64,000 nucleotides of DNA, taken from NCBI RefSeq assembly GCF_901709675.1, contig NC_051092.1, forward strand, positions 3,414,491-3,478,490, given 5' to 3'. Origin of the DNA: Syngnathus acus (Eukaryota > Chordata > Actinopteri > Syngnathiformes > Syngnathidae). The notes beneath the pieces were generated by a model, which worked only from the letters and a program-made list of their open reading frames with translations, was not told the origin of the DNA and did not search any database. Both the position numbers and the translations under genes were made by a program. Of the stretch, positions 35,532 through 50,500 are shown one piece after another. How positions within the stretch are numbered: the first letter of the stretch is position 1; each line of letters begins with the position of its first letter.

Positions 35532-38500
35532 ATGAGCCTGTGCTTCCTGCAAACGCTGCACGTGGTTTTGGTGTTGTGGTGGTCCCTGTGGTCGCCCGGC
35601 GCCAAAGGCCAGTGCAACGGGCCCTCCGAGTCATCCAAGGTCAACCTTTCATCGGACCACCGTCTCCCGATGTTCACCGCCGACTTCCCGGTCCAGAACA
35701 TGGTGACGCTGGACGGCATTGTCTACGTGGGCGCCGTCAACCGGATCTACGCTCTGGCGCCCAACCTGACCAAGCTCTCCGAGTACCGCACGGGACCGCT
35801 GCTCGCCAACGAGACCTGCGGGTCCGGCGGCGCCGGCGGCGAGGTGGACAACCGCAATTTAGCCCTGGTGGTGGAGAAGATGTACGACAAAGGCTTGTAC
35901 AGCTGCGGCTCGGCAGACAACGGCGTCTGTCGCCGCCACGTGCTGGACGAGGACAACAGTCCTAAGACGGTGAACGAACAGGTTTACTGCTTCGCGAGCA
36001 AGGTCAGCCCGGGCAAGGGGACACCAGCCGACGCCGACGTGGTGGCCGGCCCGTCGGGCTCGCAGGTGCTCAGCGTGGAGAGCAACATCATTGTGTTCTT
36101 CGCCGGCAATTCCGAGATTCCCGATTCGGGAACGCCGGCCGAGGTTGCCGCCCGGCCTCGCACTATCTCCTTGAGGAAGATGAAGACCAGCCAGGACGGG
36201 TTCACCTTCTTCTCCAGCTTGTCTCACATGGATCTGATCCCGTCACTGCGAGGGAAATACTACCTGCGCTACGTTCACTCCTTCCACAGCGGGCCCTTCA
36301 CGTACTTCCTGACTGTGCAGCAAGTGAGCCGCGACTCGCCGGCGTTCCACACGCGCATCGTGAGGATGTGCTCCTCGGATTTGGTCATCCGCCGCTACGT
36401 GGAGATGCCGCTGGAGTGTATCAGCACCGACAAGCGGCGGCGGCGGCGCTCGGCCCAAGATGACAAAGTGTTCAACCTGCTGCAGGCGGCGCACGTGACC
36501 AAGGTGGGCGACGATGTGGAGCTGCAGCGCCATCTGAAGGTATTGATTGTAGCTTTGTAAGTTCTCTGCGTGTGCTCACATTTGTTTTTGTCATTGAAAT
36601 TTGTCCTGATTTTTTTTTTTGGAGGTGGAGGAGGGCGACGACGTGCTCTTTGCCGCCTTCGCCCGCGGCAAGCCCGATTCCAACGAGCCCACCGCCAACT
36701 CGGCCGTGTGCGTCATGAGCATCAAGCACCTGAACAACATGTTCCGCATGTACATGCAGAAGTGCAACACGGTGGACCCGTACCACTTCACCGGTTCCGA
36801 CGGCAAGGCCTGCTACAACGTGGTGAGTGACCCGCAACGCGTGTTGTTGGCAAAATGGCCGCCCTAGCAATGGATGAATTGATGGGTGGATAAAATGAGA
36901 TACTTGTTGACAGTTGGGCTTTCATATGATTTGACAATTCCAACACGTGCATGCTTGATGCAAAGTGTTCTTAAAAGCTTCAAAGTTGCTGCTGCAGTAT
37001 GGAAATGTTGTGATTCAAAATGGATGCAAATGAGGTCCATCGTCATCTGCTGTTGTTTTTTTTAATGCTTATTTATGCGCTGCTGCGTTGTAGCCCAAGA
37101 CGACTCCCGAATCCTTTTAGAGCCGTTTTATCTTCCGGGATCTCGTCCTTGATTGCACGAATGGAATTTAGGAATTTTTCCGCTCAAGATGCGTGTGTAT
37201 GGATGAAAGCGCGAGTTGAAAGTGCAACGGCGTTCGCTCTATCGACCATATTTGGTGCACTTATCTGGTGCCTTTTTTTTTTTCCACCCGCTTCTTTGCT
37301 CACATAAAGCGTCCATTTTAGGACAAAGTATCACAGACTGCAGCCAAAGCTCACCGCTGCTTTCGGGATCGATCATGTAACCCTGTCATGAGGGTCCGGG
37401 GGGGCATTCCAATACCATCGACAAAGCTGTTTATTTACAGTAGACATTTACGGCCCAACCCTTCAGCCGCCCGACCCTCCAGATCAATCAAACACTTGAT
37501 CAATAATCACACGAAGACTTTACGTTAACTTGTTAGCTGTCCAGCTCTTTGCTACATTGCACTCTTGGGTATTATTCTAATCAGTGCGTGGCCTCCAACG
37601 AGGACATCTTTTAGTTTTGCCCCCGGAGGCCATCCTCGGTAACAGCCTCTCATCTCGTAAACACATTACAAGGATATCAGCGGTTGGATTTTACGTCCAA
37701 GTTCCTCTTAAGCAAACTGAACACCTGCCGCTCTGCTAGCTCACCTTAACGACGTCCCGTTAACTTTTTTTTTTTTTATTGAGCTTTTATTGCGCTCTAA
37801 ATGTGAGGCCTGTTTGACTTTATATCAAGTTTTGTGTCAGGTTGGAGTGATGGACGGATGAAAAGAGGGACAGATAGACTGCAATTGTTTTTCAAGTACT
37901 CAATTTGCTTAATTCCATTTTTCTTTTGGCCCAAGTATCTGAGTTTTATTTAAGGTGGCACAAGTACACATAATTTGTGTTTATGACCCTTCAGATGAGC
38001 AGCTGGCAGGTAGCCGCTTGACTCAGATATGATAAGCAGACTCATAAATTCATCACGTTTGTCTGCAGTTGAAGCACTCGAGCGCACACAAGCTTATTTT
38101 GGTCTTTATTTTTTTTCATGTTGCTTTTTTTTGCCGGACGAAGTGGAAAAAAACGTCCCAGTAGAAATCTGGCGAGCATTGAAAGCGCAGCGGGAAAGAG
38201 CATCTTTGAAGTTTTTTAAGTGGCGGTTGTCAACGCCAGCGAGCCTCCTAATTCGAGGGCATGAGGGATGCTTTTAATGATGACTCACACATTGCTGGAT
38301 GGTGGGGCAACATAACTTTCATTGAAATGAACGGGAGGCAAAAAAGGTCAAATAAATGAAAACGGCAGATGTAAAGACACTATTAAAATAGTACAAATTA
38401 AAAATACAGTTAAGTTTTTATGGGGGGGAAAAATATTTCAACAGTCCAGCTAGACAAATACAGTTGTGAAAATAAACTATACTATCCATATAAATCTGCT

Positions 38501-41500
38501 GACAATGATAAAGAGGAAAAAAAAGTAAAAGAATCGTACCAAATAAATGTTAATTATTTTCGGACAGTCACCAATGTTACTCCAAGTTTTTATTTCCATG
38601 AGTTGTGATGAAGAATCAATCCTTGTGCGCTTGCAGTGTCAAATGTGAAACCTCCAAATGTGTATTCGTATTCCTTATGTGCTTTTCATTTAATTAGGAA
38701 CCACGACAGTCCAATACATCACAACCGTGCTTGCGTCTTTTTCATAATGAGAAATGATGGTCGCCCGGCGCGCAATCAATGTGTTGTCTATTTGTTCGTG
38801 AAAAGCGGGGGCGGCCAAAATTAAAATGGCCGTCGCTCAAAAAGTGCCGCTGCTAGCTTGCGTGGCGCCGTGTGATCAATCAGTCGGTAGATTGAATTTA
38901 AAAGCAATCAGCATTTGCTGCTTTTTCTTCCGATCCATGCTAATCGGATCGGCGCTTTGACCTCATGTGGACGTGGATCCTCTTTTTTTTTTTTGGGGGG
39001 GACTTTTGGGAACCTTGACATTCCGTGCCACACGGGACAAGAGAACGCTTTTTTTAAAGGCACATTTATTTATTTAATTAAATTTTATTTAATTAAATTC
39101 TTTTTTTATTTTATTTTATTCTATGTCTGAGTTCCCACCACATTTGGACACAAAAACCTGCACCTGTTGGTCCTCAAAGAGTCACGAGGGAATCTCGAAA
39201 GAATGAAAACTCGTCTTATATGTATGTCTACGCAACAGAGTTCTGAGTTTGGATCGGAAGCCTGGAAAGCAGGTGTGCTTCTTGCTGAGACGCTATCTCA
39301 TTCATGAGCTAAGCTAAGTGTGCTATAGTCATCGCATGGACACCTGGAAAACCTACGTGGGGGTGCGTCCACCCTGAAGCGTGCACCACTTATTCCGTGT
39401 ATCAGTCGTGGAAATTTGATGAGGCGTTTTAGTTGCTTTTGCTGACTAACCATGACGTCTTAGTTTGCTGGAGTGTGATGATACCCCCTAAATTTTAGAA
39501 TTTTATCCTCTCAACTGTAAATATTCTCGAATTTCTTCAAAGCAGCGGTGCACACAAGCTCAATGTTTAATTTGCAGGTTTAGATGACGTAAGCTCCTTT
39601 CTGTGGGGCAAAAGTGGGGGGTGCTCTGTTGCTAAGGCGTTTTGGTTTTGGATCCAAGCATGCCCCGACGTGCCGTGCCAGCGTTGACGACAGGGCAGCG
39701 GTGCGGGCGGCTCCTCGGCAGGCACTAAAAGAATGAATGTTCTTATCCCGTCTTGCCCTGTCCTGTCCCTGCTTTTGTTCCACTCATCCCATCTCGCATC
39801 CATCTTGGGTCACGCTACAGTAGCATGCTGGAAAATAACGGCTCCTGTGAATGTGACATTGCGCAAGAAACGAAACAAAATGGTGTGAAGTCTTAGCGTT
39901 TTATCCAAGACGAGAAACGTGATGCCCTGGCATTGTCGGAAATTTAAAGCACTTATCAGCATCCAATCAGATATTGTTTTTCGCTATACTGCTTATAGCC
40001 ACTAGAGGGCATAGTTTTTGAAATCTGATGCTTTTGACTAATATAGAAACTAAAAGACCATGGGTACCTTTAAAAATATTTTAACCCAATATGGGTCCAC
40101 TAAGGACTGACACGACTTGATTCGGGTCAAATCAATAAACTACAAAACAACACATCTGTTTTGGTTGTTTTGTGGGTTCGTCATTTGAGCCACCATTTTG
40201 GGTTGAACGATTAACCCATAAAGTTGTGTCACTCCCTTATTGATCCATAATAGTTTTTTTTTTTTTTATTACGGCGGCTCTTTTTAGAGTGATGAAAAAC
40301 AATGAGCGTCCACTCAAATTTCTCCAATCTCGCAGCTTCTCCGATCCATTGTTAGCTGTTGACGTCATTGTTCAAAAGATAATTTTCGACACTTCCGCGA
40401 CACTTTTCTCCAATTTTCTCGTGTCCGCAGGCATTTCCCGGCTGTTTTTCCACATGAGTTGACAACGACTCTCCGTTTGGTTAATGATCAAACCCGGGTG
40501 TTCGCTTTCTTTCGTGTTGTCCAAGAACAAACGGGCAAATGTGTTATCTTTGTTATCCTTGATAACATGCTTAGCGGTCAAGCTGGGAAATGAGCAGCAG
40601 CCAGACGAAGGTTAATGTTTTGGGGTTAAACTTTGGGTTTTGAGATACCAATTAGGATTATTAATTAAAAGATGAACTATTTGTGGTTCAACATGAAATA
40701 CTACACCGTACTAACCCATAACTCCAACACGAAATCAATCTTTTGCTTTTTCCCCCCATCACGTCGTCCTCTCGCTGACATGGGATGGCTCTCCTTCCTT
40801 GCCCTTTGAAAAACGTTCTAATCACAGAGTCCAGCTCGGCGTGCAGGCCTTTGGCCGCCGAGCTTCTCCTCTAACTACTAATTGAAAGCTTTGCATGGCT
40901 GTACGCACGCACGCGCACATACGTGGGAAAACGACATGAGAAAATGATGGAAATGTTGCCTTGAAGATGAAGCCGCGATTAAAGCAACACTGATATTTTT
41001 TTACGTCTTTTAAGCTCCTTCATGTACTTTGCAGTATGTTTTGCTATGAAATTTTTGATTTGGTCACCTTTCAACCAATTACATTACCCGAATCATCGCC
41101 AAAGTCTCAAATACTATGAGTTTGACCGCTATCTGATCCAATCCGCTCGGGATGTCTCAGGGTCCCAGGTCACATGGGAGCATGTTTTGACAGTCCGGCA
41201 AACATCTGCTGCAGACATCTCATTCCAACGTAATCCCAGCACAATGCCAGCACCCCTTCTGTGTGTGTGTGTGTTTGCGTGTGCACTCTCAAGTAGCACA
41301 CACACACACACACACAGGCACACTGGGCACAGTGCATCCAAAACAAGAGAATAAAAAGGAGATAAACTTTCCTATCAAGACGACAAACTATTTATGTAGC
41401 GCTTTTTTAAAAATAACTAAACTTTTTTTAGGGGGTGGGGTTTAATCAAAATGGACAGATAGACATACAAGTGCAGCTGTAATTTCAAATTATTTACACG

Positions 41501-44500
41501 TTTGTTTTTTCTGTCATGTATTGGATAAGGTAGCACCAGAATCTAGCGCACAAAAGAAAAAGCAGTTTTATGTTTTGCATTTTATGGAGCCCGCCTCTTC
41601 ATTTGTATAATCATGAGTTCCAAGCAACCCAATGCAAATATACAAGTCTGGGAGGAAAACAACCTAAAAAACAAAAACTCATTCAGCGGTTCTGGGCTTC
41701 GTTTCCATAAGCAGAATCCAAGCTTATTAAAATGGACAAACACTAACTAAAATTTAAAATAAATTTTCATTAATGAAGAAAACTAAAAACTAAAATGCTT
41801 TTATAAAAATGAAAACTAACTCAAACCATGTTTTGTTTAAAAAAAAAACTGATATTATTTGAAAATCCGTTAAAGAACACGACCCAACCCATTCCGCTCG
41901 CTTTGTATCACGCGGTTCTGGAACTGGTCTCCACATGTTCTGGCTCTAGATGCCGGTTCTATCTTCTGGATCTTGCTTGTGGTTCTGAGATCTGGCTCTT
42001 GATTCTGCATCCAGCAATTGGTTCTATCTGGGATCGTTTTTCGAGATGTTTCTAATGGCAATCACATGCTTCTCTGATTAATGAATGAATGAGTGATTAA
42101 ATGAAGGATTGCACTTGGCTGAGGAGTGTTTGATGGATCTGCCCTCAGGAAGATTCCGGCGCTCCCAAGCAGAACCATTTTTTTTTGTCAGTGACCTGCT
42201 GACATTGTTCATTTGCTTCCGTGCTGTCGGAAAGTATGCGAATGGAAAAGTTCCGGAATACCCAAGAGTCCCTGCAACAGCTACAATATTCTTCACCTAC
42301 CACTTCATTAGGTACACCTACACATGCACCGTGAATAAAAAATGATGGCGCACCCTATTTGTGTTCGACATGTTAGCGATCCATTTCCTGGCGTGAGATG
42401 ACGTGAGATGATGGACTGTAGCATCTTTCGTTTCGGTGCAGGGTGTACACATCCATCACATTCCGCTAACAAAAGTGATATTTTATATAAAACAACAATT
42501 TGGTGTAGAGCTAGCTCACTAACGTACAATCTAACAGATAAAATAGCTAAATATATAACTGACTAATTAATGGGGCAAAAGTGGTTGTGTTCTCTGAATT
42601 CTGCCTAGCAACAAGCGGTCGCCATGTAATTAAGCTTGTTCGCACCAAATCCTTCAAATTAGCAACATTTGGCTAAGGACGTTGCTGTCTTCAGAGGCCA
42701 CGTTGCGCGTGATTCTGGGCCAGAGTTGGGTCGCCGAGGATTTGCATGGGCGCCATCGGGCAGGGCGCAGTCGCCGCATTGTCAGCTGACCCTTGCGCTG
42801 TGACAATGGCGGCACACGTGCCGCGACAAATGTGCATGTACAACACGGAGAGTCGAGTTGCAGATGGACGTGTGTTGTCGTTTCACTTTCACACACACCC
42901 TCAAGCTAACAACCGCTCCAGTTCACTGGTCCCCAGTTCAAAGGTCACCCATACCGGTGGTTCCATTGGTACCAACTTTATTTTTGTCCAAGACCCTTGG
43001 CATACCTATTATACTATACGCATTTTAGCATTTGATTCATTCTTAGGACTTTTGTTTACGTAGCTATCTTTCTTTACATCTATGCTAATCTGGAGTGATA
43101 TTTTTAGCGCTTCTGCTACAGCCGTTGCGATCTTCCACAGATAGTTTCCCAAATTTGAGCATTTTCGTTATAAGTCGTGGCCCTCTACGGGTTAAGAGAG
43201 CAGTTCCTTTTGGATCTATTTTGGCATTTTTGCTACTCAGGGAGCCAGTTTTTTGGTATGTTAGCATACTATTAGCACATTTGTATTTGATCCATTTTTG
43301 ATCAGTTAGAACTAACCACAAGGCAAGATATAAAGTCCTGGATCTGGTTGCTATCTTGCTCTATATTAGCATAACACCTGTTAGCCTGTTAGCACTTTAT
43401 TATTAGAAATAGTACCCGACAACAGGTCAAGATTTACATTACGGATGAGAAGCTGCTTGAGCCCTGACATGGCCCCTTGGCCACTTACGGCCATCTTGTG
43501 TGAGAAAATCAATCGTATTGTTGTCCACTCCAGACATTAAAAGTTTTCTTTTTTTTTTTTTTACAACCCACCAGCCCTTGTGATATAATATCAGACTAAG
43601 AGCTATCTACTTTCATACATTGGGGGGAGGTTGTGTGAGGCCTCCTGAGCTGCGCTAAGCCCCGCTTAGCTCGTCTTTCATCAGGCTGCGCTCGTAACGG
43701 AGTGCCGGATTGTGATGCATCATGGGAAATGGCCGCAACACTCCCCCGGCGAGTGGCACTTGTCTGAGAGCGTGGCTTTGGCCCGCTAGCCTCTTGTTGT
43801 GTCTGCGCCCGCTGGAGCGTCCAACAAACGCAGTGAACAGAACCAAAGTTTGATGTAGAAAGCCCCCCGCCCCCTTTTTTGATCTCTTTGTGTTTAGTCA
43901 TGGCCTTCAGCGCTGGGCCTCGGCTTTCATTAATCATTAATGACCCACAAGGGGAGCTCTTAAGGTCCTTGACCTGACCGCTTGACCGCACCAAAGCTTT
44001 GCTTGTTTTCTCAGCTTCACTGCATCATGACCTCGGCACCGACGCATGGTTGGGGGGGTAACAGGTACGAGAAGAACCCTTGATCTACGCTAGGCGGGCA
44101 ACCCTGCAGCAAAATGCAAATGACATGGCTTATTGGTCCTTTTATGTTTCATTTTTATGAAGCATTCACAAATGTAAATCTGGACTTCACACGGTGTGTG
44201 CAACTGCACCTGTGCATCTCACATTTCTCTCAGGTTTGTCGTGTGACTTGATTGATGGCGCCGGTCCAAAGTTCCGTCACCGTATTCGCGTCACCGCGGG
44301 GCGCCCATGTCAGACATCGAACACCACGCACTTAACCGGTCGCTATTGTTCCGACTACAACGGTAACATGATTGGGTTTCGTTTTTTTACACCAGCAGCC
44401 ATTCGGGCGTAAGATGATATGTTGGACTTTAATGTCAAAGAGCAACGTGTGAGCCTGAAAGAAAAAAAAAAAAACAGTGCTTCACTTTTTCTTGCACGTG

Positions 44501-47500
44501 AGTGATTAAAAGAGTTTGGAAAGAATGTTGCTAATCTTCAAAGCTGAGATGTTTGTCTGATGCCCATCGTCTCCACGCAGACCTCGTCGGACGAGTGCGA
44601 CCCGCACGAGGGCATCCACGAGGGCAAGGAGGGCAAATACCGCCTGCAGGTGACCCAGTTTGTCCAGCGTCTGGAGTACTGGCACAAGGAGCTCACGGGA
44701 ACCCTGGTGACTTCCATCAAGGTGCTGCCCGTCCACGGACGCGCTGTTGCCTTCCTGGGTACCGCCGACGGACGCCTTATTCAGGTACTGGGTGGTAAAA
44801 ATATCCAATTGGAATCACTGTTAGTAAATGAGGCCCGTTGTGTGTTTGGACCGCAAGAACCGCCGTCAAAATTGTAGTTCTCGGGTTGATGTATCTGGAC
44901 CGAAGGGAGACACCTGTTCTCATCTCGTTATGGCGTGAGTTTATGAGGGCCGGAGAAGATATTGCTGGGGGTTAGTATTTCCAAGAAGTCCTACGGTCAA
45001 ATGCTCAGCATATTTGATTGAAAGCTTTTCCAAGTTGGAAAGTGTTTCATTGGAAAAAAAATGTTTTTAGGGATGACAGGCCTCAGCTTGACATCTGCTC
45101 AGTGAGGCTGCCGTGTTGCACTACTCACGCCACGTTTGGCGTGTAGCGTGCACAAAGAGCAGCTGTTTGTTGGCGTTCCCACCTGCTGCCTTTCTTTCAG
45201 CGTTTTAACGTATTTAAGTCAGGAAGGACAAGTCACTGTTGTTAAAGTTGGAGTCGAGTCGCGCACGGCAAATCGTAAACTTTTGCTGCATGCAATGGCC
45301 AAAACTGAAATGTTCAGTGCTGCCCATCTGTCTGGACGTGCTTCAGTTCCTAGCAATAGGATAAACATTTCTTGGAGAAGTTTGTCTTTGAAAGACTGCT
45401 GGAAGTAGCCAAAATGGAAGGCTTCATGTCATGTTAAGCGTGACTTCTCAGACTTTTTTTGTGGGTCTACTCATCATAGATAAGCCTGCAAAATTCACAA
45501 TACACAACACAAAATCATGTAGCATAAGTAAAACTTGTTCTTAAGGGGAGGAATCTTTCAAATATTCCAAGTAAAGAGTCCCTACAAATTAGCCTCAACC
45601 AAAATGGCCACCTGCTTTTCAGTCATCGCAGTCATTTTTTGTGGGTCAGCTCACAATTGACGACCAATTTAGTGAGATTAGCCTCTGCGGCAGAAATTCC
45701 AAAATATTCAAGAAGGAAAAAAAAGTTGCATAATTAGTCAAGTTCTAACCAAAATCTCTGTCTTTTCAGGCTTGACTTCTTAAGACTTTTTTTGTGGACC
45801 TACTTATTATAGACATGCCATACAAATTTCACGTTGCCAAGTGGAACTGGCTTAGGGGCCTGAATTTTCCCACACTGTCACCGCCAAACCTTGCCGACAT
45901 GCCCCGCCCACACTCAATGACCAAAACAATAAGCTCTCGCAAACTCGCGTCAAATATTTGTCAAGTATACGTTCTTCTAATTCCAAATCAAAATCTGTAG
46001 AACTAATCCTTCCAAATATCCAAAATGAGCTCATATAGCCGCTTGGAATCAAAATAGCCTCTGATTGATTATTTTATCTTTGCATCTTTGTTTGTCCCAA
46101 TACTTTTGCCCTTGTGTGGCATAGATGGACATTTCATTTGAAAGGACAGCTGCTGGAGAAAAACACACAGCAACAGCTGCACGAGACCCTCGCTGAGTTG
46201 GGAATGTCATGCGAGGGAACGTGTCGGTGAAGACCGCCGCTCGGCCATTAACGTGCCGATCAGCGTGAACCCCCCTTTGCACCCCACCGCAACTCAGCAG
46301 CTTCTCTCATTGGCTATGGCATCCCGCCATTTTCCATGCAGCTGTCGCCACTTCCCAGCTCGCTTGTGCTTCGCCGACACGTCAGCTCATTCACCTTTCG
46401 CTCGACGTATTGTTAATATCATCTCAGGTCATCTAATATATACAGGTCAGCAAATAGTATCGGAATTAAGTCACAAGGAGCCACACTGCCACAGGGAAAT
46501 CGTAGTCACCTTATTTCAGGATTACGAAATTAATTTGACACAAATGTTACACGTGCAGCACAATATCGACAGCAGGAACATTACTATAATTATCACTGCC
46601 GATATTTTCTTATTAATATTTTAAGCAGACTGATAATCCTTTCAACAAAATAAGACATTTGCTCAACATTTTCCACCTAAGACTGAATCTTGATCAATTT
46701 ATGGGTGAGAAAGAAATTGAGTGAATTTTAGGGGTCAAGTTTGGGACCTTCACAATGTTGGTGATTTGTGTGATGGGGAGGGGTGGTGGTGGAGGTTTTC
46801 TGTCTGGATGTGATTGTCTACATACTTCCTCATTCTCACACACATTGTCAAACGTGCAACCTCCCCAGCGGTTCAACGTTAGCTTTTGCAACAGTGAGAA
46901 TAATGGCCGCCTGGAGGAGTTAATGGTGGTGTGAATTACAGCTTATTGTATTAGGCGGGTTAGGAGGGGGGGGGCTCGCGGAGGGGGGGTGCTGATGTTT
47001 GCCGAACAAACACTGCGACCGCTGTGTTATTCCCACAGTGGACTCAGAGCGAAGCCGAAGGGAGAAATGTTTCCTGAGCGCGGTGGCGGGGAGTCGGCGC
47101 GAGCAGGAAACTGAAATACAGCAAAAGCTGACAGCTTCAAACAATGAACGACACTCTCGCCATCTTTTTGTCGTTTTGCGCCCAGCGCAGGTGGTCGAGA
47201 GGTCGCCGGTTCCCAACATAAGATCCACTCATTTCTTTTAAATAGATTCCTCCTGTAAATGTATTTGTCACACACACAGCACACATGAGAGTGCTTGTGT
47301 GTTTCTAATGTGTGTGTTCGTATGCGTAGAGAAGAGCCTCTCGTGTGATTCCGATCGGTCACGCGCAACTTTGGCGTCTCTTCCAGGTACGCTTCTCACG
47401 CTTGGCCTCGCCGCACGTCAACCTGCGCTTGGACTCGCAACCCGTCACGTCCTCGACGGCGTTGCTCGACGGCCGGGGAGGCGGAGCTCTGCTGGTGGCC

Positions 47501-50500
47501 ACCGGGAACAAGGTGATGTCGTTGAGGTTCCAAATTAATCAAATACGTTCTGACGATGACGAGGCACAATTTTTCAACGCTGCAACTGTTTTTTTACAAT
47601 GTCCGACATTTCCAACAGATCACCAAAGTGCCCCTGATTGGCCCGGGTTGTGGTCAGCTGACCTCCTGCACTTCCTGTCTGCTGTCCTCGCGGGTGACCG
47701 AGTGCGGTTGGTGCGACGGCCGCTGCACTCGAGCCCACCAGTGCCACGCCCCTTCCGTCTGGACGCAGGACTACTGCGCTCCCGTGGTTACCAAGGTAAC
47801 CGCCACAGGAAGTAGCCTGCACCTGGGAGTAATAATGACTTCAGGATAAAAAAAAACCTGTGCTTAGAAGCAACACAAGGGAGAAATAACGCACCAAGGT
47901 AACCATGGCAACCACAAAAAAAAAAACAGGCTGTCTGTTTGATGTGTGTTGAGTGCTGTGAAGCGGCGTGATGCCGTCACAAAGTCTGTTCCCGACCGTC
48001 TCAGATGACCGGCGTGTGGAATGCCGCTTGTGGAAGTGTTTGGACAGTATTCCATCAAGCAGTATTCCGTGGACCGCTTTCAGCTCAGATGGAGCTTCCC
48101 CGCCGACGCCGTTGTTGTTCTTGGGTCGTCCGCGCCAAGTGAAGATGGACACGCCACTGCTTTCTTTACAGCCGTGAAAAAAACTTGGGAAAACACTTTT
48201 CATCTTCTTTTCTGGGACGGAATGTGCATCTAACATTAAACACACAACATTAGCAACACCTGCACAAGCCAATCCCGTCCAACTCAAACATTTCAGATTT
48301 ATGTTGACATTTGGAGACGCACATTCCTTTTGTAGCCTTTTAAGATGCTAGCCACAAATTAATAATGACAAATTTGACTGTATTTGGACAAAACTTTTCA
48401 CTTCTTGCTGGATCCAAAACTTGATCCCAACGTGCCGGGTCAAATCCTCAACCCAACTTTGTCCCTTTTGGAACCAGCGCTGGTTTTGCTACTTCACCTA
48501 ACTCATTCACTGCCAACCCAGTTAATAACTTTGACGTCTATAACCATCAGTGGTACTGAATGAGTTAAGAGTTCCAAGGTGAACGATGGGAATATGTTTC
48601 CTCAGGTGTCTCCATCATCTGGGCCTCTCCGTGGCTCTACCGTGGTGACCATCTGCGGTCAAAACTTTGGTTTCGACAAGACGGAGAGCTTCAAGGCGTC
48701 GCTTGTGAGCGTGGAGCTGGCCGGCAACCCCTGCAAACTTCCCAGACAAGACAATCTCAACAGGTCTGTGTGTGTGTGTGTGTGGATGCAACAAAGGGGT
48801 CCTATAGGATCAGCTTTAATGGAGCTTATTGTGTGTGTTAAAGAATGTTAAGAAGCCCCCCCAGAATCCCATCCCCCCCTGTCCCATCCCCGATTTCCAC
48901 ATTCAGCACATGACTCTGCTAAGTGGAAAATTGCTGGGAAAAAAAATCAGCATCCTGACTTTCCGCTCTTGTTTTCAACAAATCCACCAATTAAAAAGCA
49001 AAAAAAAAAACCCCACTTGCCAGTTTTTGCCAGTTGCATTCCTCCAGAACGTGATGATGTTGATTGGATTAGGCGCATACTAAGTCTTGTGTCTTCTGGG
49101 GGGGTGTTGTTGTGTTTTTTTAGGTGGACTGAGATGCAGTGTTCCCCCGTCTTCGCTGGGAACTTCACCCCGTCGGGACACGCCGTCAAGGTCACCAGTG
49201 GACACAAGGTCACGCACATGGAGGGCGCCTTCACCTTTGTGGTAAGCGGAGTGACGCGCTTCCCTAAAAGTCATCGGAATCTACTGTAAAAGTCTCAACA
49301 TAAGTCACTTGATTTAAAAGTCGATCTCTGATTCTAGGATCCGATAATCCACAAGATCTTCCCGACCTTCGGGCCCAAGTCCGGCGGCACCATGCTGACC
49401 CTCACGGGCTCTTTCCTGGACAGCGGTAACAAACAAGAGGTTACCGTGGGCAACGCAGCCTGTACGATCCAGAGGTGATGAAAATTCAATTCAATTTTGG
49501 TGCTTCGAAAAGGTTTAAGCAGAGATGATTTTGCGCGCTGACAATTTAGGATGTTCGTAACCCGAATGTAAAAGTGTAATTTGGCGCCCACAGTTTGTCG
49601 TCGAGCATGCTGACCTGCAAGACGCCTCCGCACTCCGTCCCGTCGGCGCAGGCCGTCAAGTTGACGGTGGACTCTGTGGAGCGACACGCCCCCTCGCCGT
49701 TCACCTACAACCAAGATCCGCTCATCAACAGCATCCAGCCGTCACGCTCCTTCATCAGGTGACAAACATATCATTATTATTAAATCAAGGAAGTAAGAAA
49801 AATGGAAAGTGCAATTTAAAAAAAAAAAAATCTATTTTAACAAAACAATAGATCTACTTATTAATTTGAACTGAATTGAAGTTATGACATAGTATAACCT
49901 AATATTTTATATTAGTATTTTTTTTATTTTCTTTGGTCCATATTTCATGTCAAAATAACAAAAACTAATTTTATTTATTCAGATTTTATCTATCAATATT
50001 TTATGCTTGATTGAATTGATATTCATGTTGCCTGGCATGTTTTTTTCATCAAAAAGTCGACATTCACCGAGCGCAAACGTAACGTGACGTTCCGACAGCC
50101 CAAAGAGGAAGCGTGTGGGAGGTGGCTAAAAGCGCTAACGCTAACAGCTTCTACCTCCCTGTGGGCATCTCGCGTATCTCCGCGCAACAGATATGCTAAC
50201 GCTAACCTCCGCTCCCCCCACCCCCCAGTGGAGGCTGCACGTTGTCTGCTCACGGCTTCTTCCTGCAGTCGGGCCTCCAGCCAGAGATGGTCCTCACCAC
50301 CGGGCAGGATGCCGTCGTCTTCCATGTGGTGAGTGACATCACTTGAAGAAACTAAGAAGTCATTTGTAGCAGGAAATAACTTGCACCTAGAAGTAATTAG
50401 AGGTAAAAAGTTGTGACACGATAGCACCAAAGAGTAACCCAGGACCGTTCCATGTGGTTCCTCTCCACTCATTGCAACAGTCACCTTATCTTCACCCTAT

